The notes beneath the pieces were generated by a model. It was not told the origin of the DNA. It searched no databases and saw only the letters and a list, made by a program, of their open reading frames with translations. Positions 1-8,587 of a DNA stretch of 64,000 bases are shown piece after piece. Each line of letters opens with the position of its first letter. Positions within the stretch are counted from its first letter, which is position 1. The DNA comes from Thioalkalivibrio sp. XN8 (GTDB taxonomy: Bacteria > Pseudomonadota > Gammaproteobacteria > Steroidobacterales > XN24), in NCBI RefSeq assembly GCF_011058255.1, contig NZ_JAALFH010000011.1, forward strand, positions 62,001 through 126,000. The letters run 5' to 3'. The translations under genes and the position numbers were made by a program.

Positions 1-618
1 GTGCGCCCCGTCGGCGACACCCGCGAGGTCCCGGTCGACGTGCGTTTTCTTTCGGCCACCCACCAGGACCTCGGCAAGCTGGTGGCCGACGGCCGCTTCC
101 GCGAGGATTTGTATTACCGCATCAACGTCATCGAGCTGCGGGTGCCGCCGCTGCGCGAGCGCGGCGACGACGTCCTCGAGCTGGCCGATTACCTGCTGGG
201 CCGGCTGGCTGCCCGCAACGAAGTGGCCAAGCCTGAGCTGACCCGCGAGGCCTGCCGGGTGCTGGAGAAGCATCGCTTTCCCGGCAACGTCCGTGAGCTG
301 GAGAACACCCTGGAGCGAGCCCTGGCGCTGTGCGAGGGAGGACGCATCGAGGCCGACGACATCCAGCTGCGCGGGCCGGCTGCCGGGCCTCCCGACGCGG
401 AAGCCGAGATCATTCCCCCGCCCGCCCGGGCCGTGCCGGCGGAGTCCTACATCAATCCTGAGGACACCAGCCTCGACATCAAGATCGAGGACATCGAGCG
501 CGCCGCCATCGTCAAGGCGCTCGAGCAGACCCGCTACAACAAGACCCAGGCCGCCCGGCTGCTGGGGATCAGCTTCCGCGCCCTGCGCTACCGGATCAAG
601 AAGCTCGGCATCGAGTGA
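1..618 (+). CDS. pilR: PilR, sigma-54-dependent response regulator (C-terminal part)
   Basis: Truncated by the window edge; the receiver domain and Walker A lie outside. The visible 205 residues are the C-terminal half of an AAA+ sigma-54 activator: RFLSATHQDL and FREDLYYRINVIELRVPPLRER are hallmark NtrC-family segments, followed by the arginine-finger region FPGNVRELENTLERAL. A linker leads to a Fis-type helix-turn-helix at about residues 165-203 (YNKTQAARLLGISFRALRYR). The family activates RNA polymerase-sigma-54 from remote enhancer sites. The gene directly precedes pilA, whose promoter is a perfect sigma-54 site, so PilR rather than another NtrC-type regulator is the natural assignment. 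The partner sensor PilS is presumably upstream, outside the window. The GTG at position 1 is not the true start. Confidence 0.92.
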   Translation: MRPVGDTREVPVDVRFLSATHQDLGKLVADGRFREDLYYRINVIELRVPPLRERGDDVLELADYLLGRLAARNEVAKPELTREACRVLEKHRFPGNVRELENTLERALALCEGGRIEADDIQLRGPAAGPPDAEAEIIPPPARAVPAESYINPEDTSLDIKIEDIERAAIVKALEQTRYNKTQAARLLGISFRALRYRIKKLGIE

Positions 619-620
619 GC

Positions 621-679
621 TGACCAAAACTGACGTGTCGCGTCAGTTTGTGACGCTGGAGCGCAGTTAGCGGCCGTCA
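621..679. promoter_or_regulatory. phased TGAC half-sites, candidate PilR enhancer
   Basis: TGAC half-sites begin at 621, 631 and 651, with inverted GTCA at 642-645 and 676-679. The first four recur at about 10-bp spacing, one helical turn. The centre forms a 9-bp inverted repeat (AAACTGACG 627-635, five-base loop, CGTCAGTTT 641-649). It lies about 75-135 bp upstream of the pilA -24 box, the usual distance of a sigma-54 enhancer. It could instead be a weak pilR terminator, but only three T follow the stem. Confidence 0.45.
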
Positions 680-755
680 CGTTCTCGGCGCCATGTCCGG
701 CCCGCCTTGCGGCATTCTCAAAGAAAACAATTGCTTGGATGAGGCTGAGCCGGGT

Positions 756-770
756 TGGCACGGCGCTTGC
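756..770 (+). promoter_or_regulatory. sigma-54 (RpoN) promoter of pilA
   Basis: TGGCAC (756-761), five bases, TTGC (767-770): an exact match to the -24/-12 consensus with correct spacing. It lies 66 bp upstream of the pilA start codon and 138 bp after the pilR stop. The sigma factor is encoded at 53571-55016. Confidence 0.93.
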
Positions 771-835
771 TTATTCTTCGGCACGTGCGGTGTATTCCGC
801 GATCGGTTTTCTTACCACTCCAAGGGAGTATTCAA

Positions 836-1291
836 ATGCATAAGCAGCAGAAGGGCTTTACCCTTATCGAACTGATGATCGTGGTTGCGATTATCGGCAT
901 TCTGGCGGCCATCGCGCTGCCGGCCTACCAGGACTACACGATCCGTTCGAAGGTTAGCGAGGGCATCTCGCTTGCTTCTGAAGCGCGTAGCGCCGTCGCC
1001 GAGACCGCATCTTCACTCGGTGGCCTCGCCAACGTGACTGCGGCCAATACCGGCTACACGTTCCCAGCCGCTGGTACGCGTTACGTTGATAGCATTGCCA
1101 TTACCGATGCTACCGGCGTGATCACCGTTACCATGGGTGGCTCTGACGGAACGGGCGCCTCTACCGAACCGGTAATCCTGTTGACTCCGACGCAGGCCAA
1201 CCCGGAAGACCCCATTACGTGGGCATGCAGCCTGAGCGCTGGCGAAGCAAAGCATGTTCCGGCCAACTGCCGTGGTGCCGCCGGTACCTAA
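836..1291 (+). CDS. pilA: Type IV major pilin PilA
   Basis: Structural subunit of the type IV pilus (151 aa). The N-terminus [19 protein letters not shown] is a classic class III signal: PilD should cleave after Gly7 and methylate Phe8, and Glu5 of the mature protein (residue 12) is present. The hydrophobic helix is followed by a short globular domain with two C-terminal cysteines spaced as a disulfide loop ([15 protein letters not shown]). Start ATG 836 is chosen over upstream in-frame codons because of Shine-Dalgarno AGGGAG (823-828) seven bases before it and because it gives a six-residue leader. It is transcribed from the sigma-54 promoter at 756 and ends in a strong terminator, so it is probably monocistronic and highly expressed. 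Confidence 0.95.
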   Translation: MHKQQKGFTLIELMIVVAIIGILAAIALPAYQDYTIRSKVSEGISLASEARSAVAETASSLGGLANVTAANTGYTFPAAGTRYVDSIAITDATGVITVTMGGSDGTGASTEPVILLTPTQANPEDPITWACSLSAGEAKHVPANCRGAAGT

Positions 1292-1366
1292 GCCTTCGCG
1301 CTTAACTTAACGATTAGGGTTTTTAGAACAAGCACATCCGGCTTTCCTAATTCCTCTTCGTTCTAA

Positions 1367-1397
1367 GGGCACCGCCATACCGGCGGTGCCCTTTTTT
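1367..1397 (+). terminator. Rho-independent terminator of pilA
   Basis: Perfect 10-bp stem GGGCACCGCC / GGCGGTGCCC (1367-1376, 1382-1391), five-base loop, then six T (1392-1397). It isolates pilA from pilB downstream. Confidence 0.93.
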
Positions 1398-1524
1398 ATA
1401 TTGGTCGATCAGCCCGGCTTGCGTTAGACTCCGGGTGATTATGTGAACCAATCGGCAGCCGCCTGGCTCGCCCGGCGGGACACTGTTCAATCTCGCCCCC
1501 ACAGGACCCCGGCCCGACAAAAGA

Positions 1525-3246
1525 ATGGCAGCGAACGTCCAACCCCGGCTCTCCGGCCTGCCCAGGCGCCTGGTGCAGGAAGGGGTCATCAACGAATCGA
1601 TCGCGGTCGAGGCCGAGGCCGAGGCGCAGAAGACCGCCAGCGCCTCGATCGTCACCTACCTGGTGGAGAAGAACCTGGCCGACGCCCGCGACATCGCCGG
1701 CGCGGCCTGCCACGAGTTCGGCGTCCCGGTCCTGGATCTCGACGCCATCGAGATAGACCTCGACACCGCCCGCTTGATCGACGAGCGCCTGATGCAGAAG
1801 CACCGGGTGCTGCCGCTGTTCAGGCGCGGGCGCCGGGTGTTCGTCGGTGTCTCCGACCCGACCCGGCTGCAGGCCATCGACGAGATCAAGTTCGCCACCG
1901 GGATGAGCATCGAGGCCATCGTCGTCGAGGAAAACAAGCTCGACGCCGTGATCGCCCGCTTGTCCGAGGCGCTGGACACCACGCTTGACAGCCTCGGGGG
2001 CGACGACCTCGACCTCGAGAACGTCGACGTCGCGGCGGAGCATGGCGATGACGCAGGCAACCTCACCCGGGACGAGATCGATGACGCACCGATCGTGCGC
2101 TTCGTCAACAAGATCCTGCTCGACGCCATTCACAAGGGCGCCTCGGACATCCACTTCGAGCCCTACGAGAAGTTCTATCGCGTCCGCACGCGCCTCGACG
2201 GGGTGCTGAAAGAAGTGGCTCGGCCGCCAGTCGGCCTGGCCAACAAGGTTACGGCGCGCATCAAGGTCATGTCCCGCATGGACATCGCCGAGCGTCGCAT
2301 CCCGCAGGACGGACGTATCAAGCTGAAACTGTCCGCCAACCGGGCCATCGACTTCCGCGTCAACACCCTGCCAACGCTGTACGGCGAAAAGGTCGTGCTG
2401 CGTATCCTCGATCCCAGCCAGGCCAAGCTCGGCATCGACGCCCTGGGCTACGAGGACTTCCAGAAGCAGCTCTACATGGACGCCCTGTCCAAGCCCTACG
2501 GCATGATCCTGGTCACGGGCCCGACCGGCAGCGGCAAGACCGTGTCGCTGTACACCGGCCTGAATATCCTCAACACCGAGGATCGCAACATCTCGACCGC
2601 CGAGGACCCGGCGGAAATCAACCTCCCCGGCGTCAACCAGGTCAACGTCAACCCGAAAGTCGGACTGACCTTCGCCTCGGCGCTGCGTGCCTTCCTGCGC
2701 CAGGACCCGGACATCATCATGGTGGGCGAGATCCGCGACCTCGAGACGGCGGAGATCGCCATCAAGGCCGCGCAGACCGGCCACCTGGTGCTGTCCACGC
2801 TGCATACCAACGACGCGCCCAAGACGCTCAGCCGCATGGTGGACATGGGCGTCGCGCCCTACGCCATCGCCTCGTCCGTCAGCCTGATCATCGCCCAGCG
2901 CCTGGCGCGGCGGCTGTGCGACAACTGCAAGGAACCGCGGGAGATTCCCAAGGAAGCCCTGTTGCGCGAGGGCTTCAGCGAGGCCGAGGTCGAGGAAGGC
3001 GTCACCATCTATGCCCCGGTGGGCTGCGGCAAGTGCAACGACGGTTACAAGGGCCGCGCCGGCATCTTCCAGGTCATGCCGGTCTCCGAGACCATCGGCC
3101 GCATCATCATGGAAGGCGGCAATTCCTTGCAGATCGCGACGCAGGCCGAGAAAGAAGGCGTCTGGGACCTGCGCCGCGCCGGCTTGATCAAGGTCAAGAA
3201 CGGCATCACGAGTCTCGAGGAAGTGAACCGCGTCACAATCGACTGA
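1525..3246 (+). CDS. pilB: Type IV pilus assembly ATPase PilB
   Basis: Hexameric cytoplasmic ATPase that drives pilus extension (573 aa, normal length). An N-terminal T2SSE_N-type domain spans about 1-150. The ATPase core has Walker A GPTGSGKT at 332-339, the Walker B-type segment DPDIIMVGEIRD, and the histidine box around TGHLVLSTLHTN. A zinc-binding tetracysteine follows: C465/C468 (CDNC) and C501/C504 (CGKC). Residue GMG-type substitutions are absent. PilC starts 58 bp downstream, the usual pilB-pilC-pilD order. I saw no convincing promoter between the pilA terminator and this gene. Confidence 0.95.
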   Translation: MAANVQPRLSGLPRRLVQEGVINESIAVEAEAEAQKTASASIVTYLVEKNLADARDIAGAACHEFGVPVLDLDAIEIDLDTARLIDERLMQKHRVLPLFRRGRRVFVGVSDPTRLQAIDEIKFATGMSIEAIVVEENKLDAVIARLSEALDTTLDSLGGDDLDLENVDVAAEHGDDAGNLTRDEIDDAPIVRFVNKILLDAIHKGASDIHFEPYEKFYRVRTRLDGVLKEVARPPVGLANKVTARIKVMSRMDIAERRIPQDGRIKLKLSANRAIDFRVNTLPTLYGEKVVLRILDPSQAKLGIDALGYEDFQKQLYMDALSKPYGMILVTGPTGSGKTVSLYTGLNILNTEDRNISTAEDPAEINLPGVNQVNVNPKVGLTFASALRAFLRQDPDIIMVGEIRDLETAEIAIKAAQTGHLVLSTLHTNDAPKTLSRMVDMGVAPYAIASSVSLIIAQRLARRLCDNCKEPREIPKEALLREGFSEAEVEEGVTIYAPVGCGKCNDGYKGRAGIFQVMPVSETIGRIIMEGGNSLQIATQAEKEGVWDLRRAGLIKVKNGITSLEEVNRVTID

Positions 3247-3304
3247 CGCGGACCCGGCTACATTGGACCGGCAATTAAGTCAAACGCAGGACGAGTAGGA
3301 CGCC

Positions 3305-4516
3305 ATGGCTGAAGCCGCCAAGCAGTATCCCTTCGCCTGGCAGGGCAAGGACCAGAAAGGCACGCTGTTGAAAGGCACCCTCGTGGCTGTCAATGAAGCG
3401 GCAGTTCGGGCGACCCTGCGCCGTCAGGGTCTTGTGCCGACACAGATTCGACGCAAGAGCACGCTATTCCAACCGCGTGCTCGCATTACCACGGAGGACA
3501 TTGCGCTTTTCAGCCGCCAGCTTGCCACCATGATGCAGGCTGGCATACCGCTGGTGCAGGCCTTCGATATCGTATCCGCCGGTCACGAAAACCCCTCGAT
3601 GCAGAAGCTGCTCACCGCGATCAAGACCGATATCGAGAGCGGCACCACGCTGGCCGATGCGTTGGCCAAGCATCCGTTGTACTTCGACGACTTGTTCGTC
3701 AACCTAGTGAACTCGGGCGAACAGTCCGGGGCGCTCGAGACACTGCTCGACAAGATCGCCACCTACAAAGAGAAGACGGAGGCGATCAAGAAAAAGATCA
3801 AAAAAGCCCTGACCTACCCAGCCGCAGTGCTTGTGGTCGCGTTCATCGTCACGGCCATCCTGCTGATCTTTGTGATCCCACAGTTCGAGGGAATCTTCCA
3901 GAACTTTGGTGCGGACCTGCCAGCCTTCACCAAGTTCGTCATCGGCATCTCGGTATTCGTGCGGACGAACGGCTTCTTTATCGTTGTGGCCCTGGTCGCC
4001 GCCGTCTCAATCTTCATGTATTTCAAGAAGCGCTCCCGGCCGTTCAACCACTTTCTAGACAGACTGATCCTCAAAGTGCCGGTGGTCGGCGACATCATCC
4101 GCAAGGCCTCGATTGCCCGCTTCACCCGCACCCTATCCACGATGTTCGCCGCGGGCGTGCCTCTGGTCGAGGCGCTGGAGTCGGTCGCGGGCGCGACCGG
4201 CAATATCGTCTACGAGAAGGCCACGCTGGAGATCCGCACCGAAGTCGCCACCGGCCAGCGCCTGCAACGCGCCATGGAGGCGACCGAGTTGTTCCCCAAC
4301 ATGGTCATCCAGATGGTGGCCGTCGGCGAGGAATCGGGCTCGCTGGACGAGATGTGCGGCAAGGTTGCCGATTTCTACGAGCGCGACGTGGACGACGCAG
4401 TGGACAACCTGTCCAGCCTGCTGGAGCCGATGATCATGGCCATCCTGGGCGTACTGGTAGGCGGCCTCGTTATCGCCATGTACCTGCCGATCTTCAAGCT
4501 CGGCGCGGTCGTCTGA
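3305..4516 (+). CDS. pilC: Type IV pilus inner-membrane platform protein PilC
   Basis: Polytopic platform protein (403 aa) on which PilB acts to polymerise pilin. Two repeated T2SSF domains are visible, each opening with an FSRQLATMMQAGIPLVQA / FTRTLSTMFAAGVPLVEA motif (about residues 70-90 and 272-290). Membrane segments follow near 170-195, 220-240 and 375-400. The protein ends in the conserved MYLPIFKLG motif. It lies between pilB and pilD. Confidence 0.95.
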   Translation: MAEAAKQYPFAWQGKDQKGTLLKGTLVAVNEAAVRATLRRQGLVPTQIRRKSTLFQPRARITTEDIALFSRQLATMMQAGIPLVQAFDIVSAGHENPSMQKLLTAIKTDIESGTTLADALAKHPLYFDDLFVNLVNSGEQSGALETLLDKIATYKEKTEAIKKKIKKALTYPAAVLVVAFIVTAILLIFVIPQFEGIFQNFGADLPAFTKFVIGISVFVRTNGFFIVVALVAAVSIFMYFKKRSRPFNHFLDRLILKVPVVGDIIRKASIARFTRTLSTMFAAGVPLVEALESVAGATGNIVYEKATLEIRTEVATGQRLQRAMEATELFPNMVIQMVAVGEESGSLDEMCGKVADFYERDVDDAVDNLSSLLEPMIMAILGVLVGGLVIAMYLPIFKLGAVV

Positions 4517-4534
4517 TCCCGGCGGGACGCGGCC

Positions 4535-5416
4535 GTGGTTGACACGCTCGCGGCCCTGCCGCCCTTGGCACTGGCCGGCATTGCCCTGGCTTTCGGGCTG
4601 CTGGTCGGCAGCTTTCTCAACGTCGTGATCTACCGCCTGCCGCTGATGATGCGCCGGGAATGGCGCAGCCAGTGCACGGCGGAGATGGAGTTGCCGGCGC
4701 CGGAGCTGCCCGAGGGCCGCTTCGACCTCGTGGCGCCGCGTTCGCGTTGTCCCGGCTGCGGCCGGACCGTCCGCGCCGTCGAGAACATCCCGGTGTTGAG
4801 CTGGCTGATACTGCGCGGCCGCTGCACCGGCTGCGGGGGGCGGATCTCGCCACGCTACCCGGCCGTGGAGTTGCTGACCGGCCTGATGTTTGCTGCGACG
4901 GCTTTTCTCCTGCCGTGGCCGCTGGCCGCGCCCGCAGCGATCGGCCTGACCGGCACACTCATCGCCCTGACTTTCATCGACTTCGACGAGCAGCTGCTGC
5001 CCGACAGCATGACCCTGCCGCTGTTGTGGGCCGGCCTGGCCTTCAACCTGCTGGCCGGCGACCAGGCTTTCGTCTCGCTCGAGGATGCGGTGGTCGGCGC
5101 CATCGCCGGCTACCTCAGCCTCTGGTCGGTGTACTGGCTGTTCAAACTGGCGACCGGCAAAGAAGGCATGGGCTACGGCGACTTCAAGTTGCTGGCCGCC
5201 CTCGGCGCCTGGCTCGGCTGGCAGATGCTGCCGCTGATCATCCTCCTCTCGGCCGTGGTAGGCGCCGCGGTCGGCATCGCCATGATCCTGTTCCTCGGCC
5301 GCGACCGCCAGGTCCCGATTCCCTTCGGCCCCTACCTGGCAGCTGCGGGCTGGATCGCGCTGTTGTGGGGGCCGCAGCTGGCCGACGCCTGGCTGGGCTA
5401 CGCCGGGCTGAAATAA
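4535..5416 (+). CDS. pilD: Prepilin peptidase / N-methyltransferase PilD
   Basis: Inner-membrane aspartyl protease that removes the PilA leader and N-methylates the new N-terminus (293 aa). GTG start. The N-terminal cytoplasmic domain has the two zinc-type CXXC pairs of the family (C72/C75, C97/C100). Catalytic aspartates lie in FIDFDEQLLPD (about 149-151) and in the GMGYGDFK motif (D216). About eight hydrophobic segments are visible. The coaE reading frame begins two bases after its stop, as in many gammaproteobacteria. Confidence 0.95.
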   Translation: MVDTLAALPPLALAGIALAFGLLVGSFLNVVIYRLPLMMRREWRSQCTAEMELPAPELPEGRFDLVAPRSRCPGCGRTVRAVENIPVLSWLILRGRCTGCGGRISPRYPAVELLTGLMFAATAFLLPWPLAAPAAIGLTGTLIALTFIDFDEQLLPDSMTLPLLWAGLAFNLLAGDQAFVSLEDAVVGAIAGYLSLWSVYWLFKLATGKEGMGYGDFKLLAALGAWLGWQMLPLIILLSAVVGAAVGIAMILFLGRDRQVPIPFGPYLAAAGWIALLWGPQLADAWLGYAGLK

Positions 5417-5418
5417 CG

Positions 5419-6078
5419 TTGATCGAGGCGCCGCCATTTCGTGACGGCCGGCTGCACATCGGCCTGACCGGCGGCATCGCCAGCGGCAAGTCCACCGTCG
5501 CCAGGCTGTTCGCCGAACGCGGCGTGCCGGTCATCGACACCGACCAGGTGGCGCGGCAGGTCGTGGAACCGGGGCAGCCGGCGCTGGAGGAGATCACCCG
5601 CCTTTTCGGCCCCGAGGTGCTCGACGCCGACGGCCGCCTCGACCGCGCGGCGCTGCGGGCCCGCGTGTTCCGCGATGAACCAGCACGCAGGCAGCTGGAA
5701 GCCTTGCTGCACCCCCTGATCCTCGCCGCAACGGTGCAGCAGGTCGAAGCGGCGGACGGCCTCTACCAGGTCATCGTTGCCCCCCTGCTGGTGGAGTTCG
5801 GCCTGGCCGGCTGGGTAGACCGAGTGCTGGTCGTCGACTGCCCGGCCGAAATGCAGCTCGAGCGGCTAATGGCGCGCGACGGCAGCGACGAGGAGCTCGC
5901 CCGCTCGATCCTCGCCGCCCAGGCCTCCCGCGAACAGCGGCTCGCGGCCGCCGACGACGTGATCACCAACGACGGTCCACGCGAAAGCCTGGAGGCGGCG
6001 GTGGCGGTGCTGGACGGGCTGTACCGGGACATCGCCCGCGACGGCGACCGGGACCGGCCGGGCGTGCGCCTGCCGTAG
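5419..6078 (+). CDS. coaE: Dephospho-CoA kinase
   Basis: Phosphorylates the 3'-hydroxyl of dephospho-CoA, the last step of coenzyme A synthesis (219 aa). P-loop GGIASGKS lies at about 18-25, followed by VIDTDQVARQVV, and the lid/CoA region includes LLHPLI and VIVAPLLVE. There is no ATG near the homology start; TTG 5419 is the nearest canonical codon and gives 13 residues before the conserved HIGLTGG. The reading frame stays open upstream through pilD, so the start is the one doubtful point. Confidence 0.93.
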   Translation: MIEAPPFRDGRLHIGLTGGIASGKSTVARLFAERGVPVIDTDQVARQVVEPGQPALEEITRLFGPEVLDADGRLDRAALRARVFRDEPARRQLEALLHPLILAATVQQVEAADGLYQVIVAPLLVEFGLAGWVDRVLVVDCPAEMQLERLMARDGSDEELARSILAAQASREQRLAAADDVITNDGPRESLEAAVAVLDGLYRDIARDGDRDRPGVRLP

Positions 6079-6139
6079 CGCTCAGGGTCCGTGCGCGCCG
6101 GGGTTTGCGGTTGCCCCCGGCATCGTACAGAATCTGGCG

Positions 6140-6943
6140 ATGAGCCAAGGTGCGGCGAATGTCCCGCTCCGCCAGGAAGCGCAGGACCTGATCGTCTACG
6201 AGCAGCCGCTCACCGAGCGGATGCGCACCTTTTTGCGTATCGAGTTCCTCGGCCGCCAGGCGCAGCATCATGCCCGCCAGCCCTCGGCCTGGTCCAGCCG
6301 CGCCGCGATGCAGAGCCTGATCGAGATCCTTGCCATCGTCAGCCGCGGCGACGTGCGCGGCGAGGTGCTGAAGGATCTCGAGCGCCAGGCGACGGTGCTG
6401 ACCGGCTTCGGCAACCGCCCCGGCGTGGACCGCGCCCGCCTCGATGCGCTGCTGGTCCGGATCGGGCAGCTGCGCGAGCAGCTGGGACAGTGCGGCGCCC
6501 AGTACATCCAGCCGCTGAAGAACTCGGAGTTCCTAGCCTCGATCCGCCACCGCAGCGCCATCCCCGGCGGCACCTGCGAGTTCGACCTGCCGGACTTCAA
6601 GCACTGGCTGAGCCTCCCGGAGCACCAGCGCTACACAGACTTCCAGGCCTGGTTCCGCCACCTCAAGCCGCTGTGCGATGCGATCGGACAGTTGCTCTGG
6701 CTGACGCGCGAGTCGTCCCCCGGGCGGCCGGAGCTCGCGGCCGGCGGTATGTTCCAGTACCAGATCGACCGATCGATCGGCTGCCAGCTGGTGCGTATCT
6801 CGCTGCCGGCCGGGGTCGAGTACTACCCCGAGATCAGCGGCGGGCAGCACCGCTTCACCGTGCGCTTCCTGACCTGGTCGGGCCCTGAGCAGCGCCCGGT
6901 GCAGGTGCAGGGCGACGTGCACTTCGAGCTGACCTGCTGCTGA
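6140..6943 (+). CDS. zapD: Cell division protein ZapD
   Basis: Cytoplasmic FtsZ-bundling protein (267 aa), formerly YacF. Recognisable segments are [20 protein letters not shown] at the N-terminus and [38 protein letters not shown] in the C-terminal half. ZapD cross-links FtsZ protofilaments at the division ring; its target FtsZ is encoded at 18403-19611. It sits in the conserved pilD-coaE-zapD-yacG string. Confidence 0.93.
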   Translation: MSQGAANVPLRQEAQDLIVYEQPLTERMRTFLRIEFLGRQAQHHARQPSAWSSRAAMQSLIEILAIVSRGDVRGEVLKDLERQATVLTGFGNRPGVDRARLDALLVRIGQLREQLGQCGAQYIQPLKNSEFLASIRHRSAIPGGTCEFDLPDFKHWLSLPEHQRYTDFQAWFRHLKPLCDAIGQLLWLTRESSPGRPELAAGGMFQYQIDRSIGCQLVRISLPAGVEYYPEISGGQHRFTVRFLTWSGPEQRPVQVQGDVHFELTCC

Positions 6944-6948
6944 GTTCG

Positions 6949-7146
6949 ATGCGCGAGGTCGAGTGCCCCCACTGCGGCAAGCTCGTGCCGTGGACCCCGG
7001 AATCCCGCTGGCGGCCGTTCTGCAGCGAGCGCTGCCGGCTGGTCGACCTTGGGCAGTGGTTCGGCGAGGAGCATACTATTCCCGGCGAACCGGACGACTC
7101 TCAATCGACTTCTGTAGACGAAACTTCAGAACATGCTGACCGATAG
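6949..7146 (+). CDS. yacG: DNA gyrase inhibitor YacG
   Basis: Small zinc protein (65 aa). The four zinc ligands C6/C9 (CPHC) and C25/C29 (CSERC) and the signature [18 protein letters not shown] are intact. The family binds GyrB and blocks DNA binding by gyrase. It starts five bases after zapD and ends the conserved run; the usual next neighbour mutT is displaced by the 7289-11656 block. Confidence 0.94.
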   Translation: MREVECPHCGKLVPWTPESRWRPFCSERCRLVDLGQWFGEEHTIPGEPDDSQSTSVDETSEHADR

Positions 7147-7156
7147 GCTGTATGAC

Positions 7157-7222
7157 GGGCTTGGATCGTGACAACAACCTCGATCCCGCTTTCTAGTGGA
7201 CCACGCTTTCACACCCAAGCCC
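7157..7222. other. weak inverted repeat between convergent genes
   Basis: GGGCTTGG (7157-7164) is repeated inverted as CCAAGCCC (7215-7222) with a 50-base loop, in the 142-bp gap between yacG (plus) and the flippase (minus). No T-tract follows, so a terminator role is unproven. The remainder of the gap shows nothing recognisable. Confidence 0.2.
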
Positions 7223-7288
7223 AACGTCGTGACAAAGGATACAAACGCCGACTTTGCCTAAATCAAAACTCCTTATGCCCTTGGTCCT

Positions 7289-8569
7289 TCATAGGTTAGA
7301 TTCTGACCTATTTCCCTCGACAATGAAGGGCGTGCGCCGATACCTGACTAACGCAAGCATGCCACTAAGCATAGTTGACGCGAGGAATGCTCCCACGGTC
7401 GCTGCAAACACGCCCGCCAACCCCGCGTACCTTGCGCCGTAGTAGCTCAGAACCCCGTTGGCAATGATACAAAGCAGGCTGCTTGCAGACATCTCCCAGA
7501 CCGCTTTCTTGTACAACAGAAATGTCTGCACATGAAAGAAATAGCCCATCGAAATAGCACCAGCGATAGCCCAGGGAATCAACGGGAACGCAGACTCGAA
7601 TTGAGCACCAATGACCACCGGCGCAATCAAGGCTGACAACGACAGGGCTGCAATCCCGCCCAGCGGAAGCACCAGCAAGAAGACCACCGATACCAACGCT
7701 ATTTCTTGGCGTTTCGCCGTACCCAACGCGAGGTTCCTGAATAGCCAGGGTGTCCACGCATGCAAGATGCCGTTGATGGCAACGAACAATGCCATGCCGA
7801 AGAGCGCAGCCACGCCATAGAATCCATTCTCGGCAAGCCCAAGAACCTTTGTAACAATCACCCTGTCGGTGAGCGGAATTGCAACCAGCCCCATACCCGC
7901 CGGCAAGTACAACAGGCCGAACTTCGCAAGATGCGCGAGGTCCAGTTGCTCGCGACGAGCTGTTCGAACGGGAAGCTCCCGAGACAGCCACAACACACCC
8001 AGGCAACAACCGATTGCCAGCCCTAAAATCTTGCCGATCGCAATGCCAACCCAACCCCATCCGCTGACAACGAATGCAGCGATAGCGCTGATACTGGCCA
8101 TAGTTTGCACGACATGGAGAACCAAAAAATGGGAAGACTGTCGGGCGAACTGGTTATAGGCCAGAAGAAAATAGAAATTCGCAAAAAAATAGGCGGTGAC
8201 TGCCGCTGCTGGTAGCCACGCCGCGGGCAGGCTCAGCATTCCAGAAAGCTCCTCTCGAATCGAGTACAGGAACAAGACACAAACGGACGCGCAGAAAGTC
8301 GTCAGGCAAAAGCAAGACCATATGAATCTCGCTAACTCGCGCTCATCCATGTCGTAGAACCGCATGCGCAGTGCGTCCTGCAGGCTCAAGTTCAAGACCG
8401 GGCGCAGGAACGTAACTAGCCCGATGAACAACACCCATGCGCCGTACTCGGATGGCGACAGAATCCGGGTTACGATAACGGCCACGAGGAATGGCGAGAT
8501 CGCTTCGATGGAGTTGGCTAGCGTATAGAATGCAGAGCCTCGGGCCAGCCTTAGAAGCAAGCTGCGCAT
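7289..8569 (-). CDS. Wzx-like polysaccharide flippase (oligosaccharide repeat-unit transporter)
   Basis: Polytopic membrane protein of 426 aa with about 12 hydrophobic segments and the N-terminal pattern of the polysaccharide-transport branch of the MOP superfamily (FYTLANSIEAISPFLVAVIVTRILSPSEYGAWVLF). Such proteins flip undecaprenyl-linked oligosaccharides to the periplasm; the substrate cannot be read from sequence. GGGGA precedes the start. Base composition is clearly less GC-rich than the flanking core genes and codon use is more relaxed, suggesting acquisition. It diverges from the 8588 gene with only 18 bp between start codons. No wzy or sugar-nucleotide genes are nearby, so it may be one piece of a dispersed or reduced glycan locus. 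Confidence 0.75.
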   Translation of the reverse strand: MRSLLLRLARGSAFYTLANSIEAISPFLVAVIVTRILSPSEYGAWVLFIGLVTFLRPVLNLSLQDALRMRFYDMDERELARFIWSCFCLTTFCASVCVLFLYSIREELSGMLSLPAAWLPAAAVTAYFFANFYFLLAYNQFARQSSHFLVLHVVQTMASISAIAAFVVSGWGWVGIAIGKILGLAIGCCLGVLWLSRELPVRTARREQLDLAHLAKFGLLYLPAGMGLVAIPLTDRVIVTKVLGLAENGFYGVAALFGMALFVAINGILHAWTPWLFRNLALGTAKRQEIALVSVVFLLVLPLGGIAALSLSALIAPVVIGAQFESAFPLIPWAIAGAISMGYFFHVQTFLLYKKAVWEMSASSLLCIIANGVLSYYGARYAGLAGVFAATVGAFLASTMLSGMLALVRYRRTPFIVEGNRSESNL

Positions 8570-8587
8570 ACTTTCCCCAGGAGTGAG

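Noticed and set aside
1396-2805. 469-codon minus-strand frame opposite pilB
   Set aside because: Antisense shadow of pilB, rich in His/Gln/Arg typical of reverse-frame translation of GC-rich genes.
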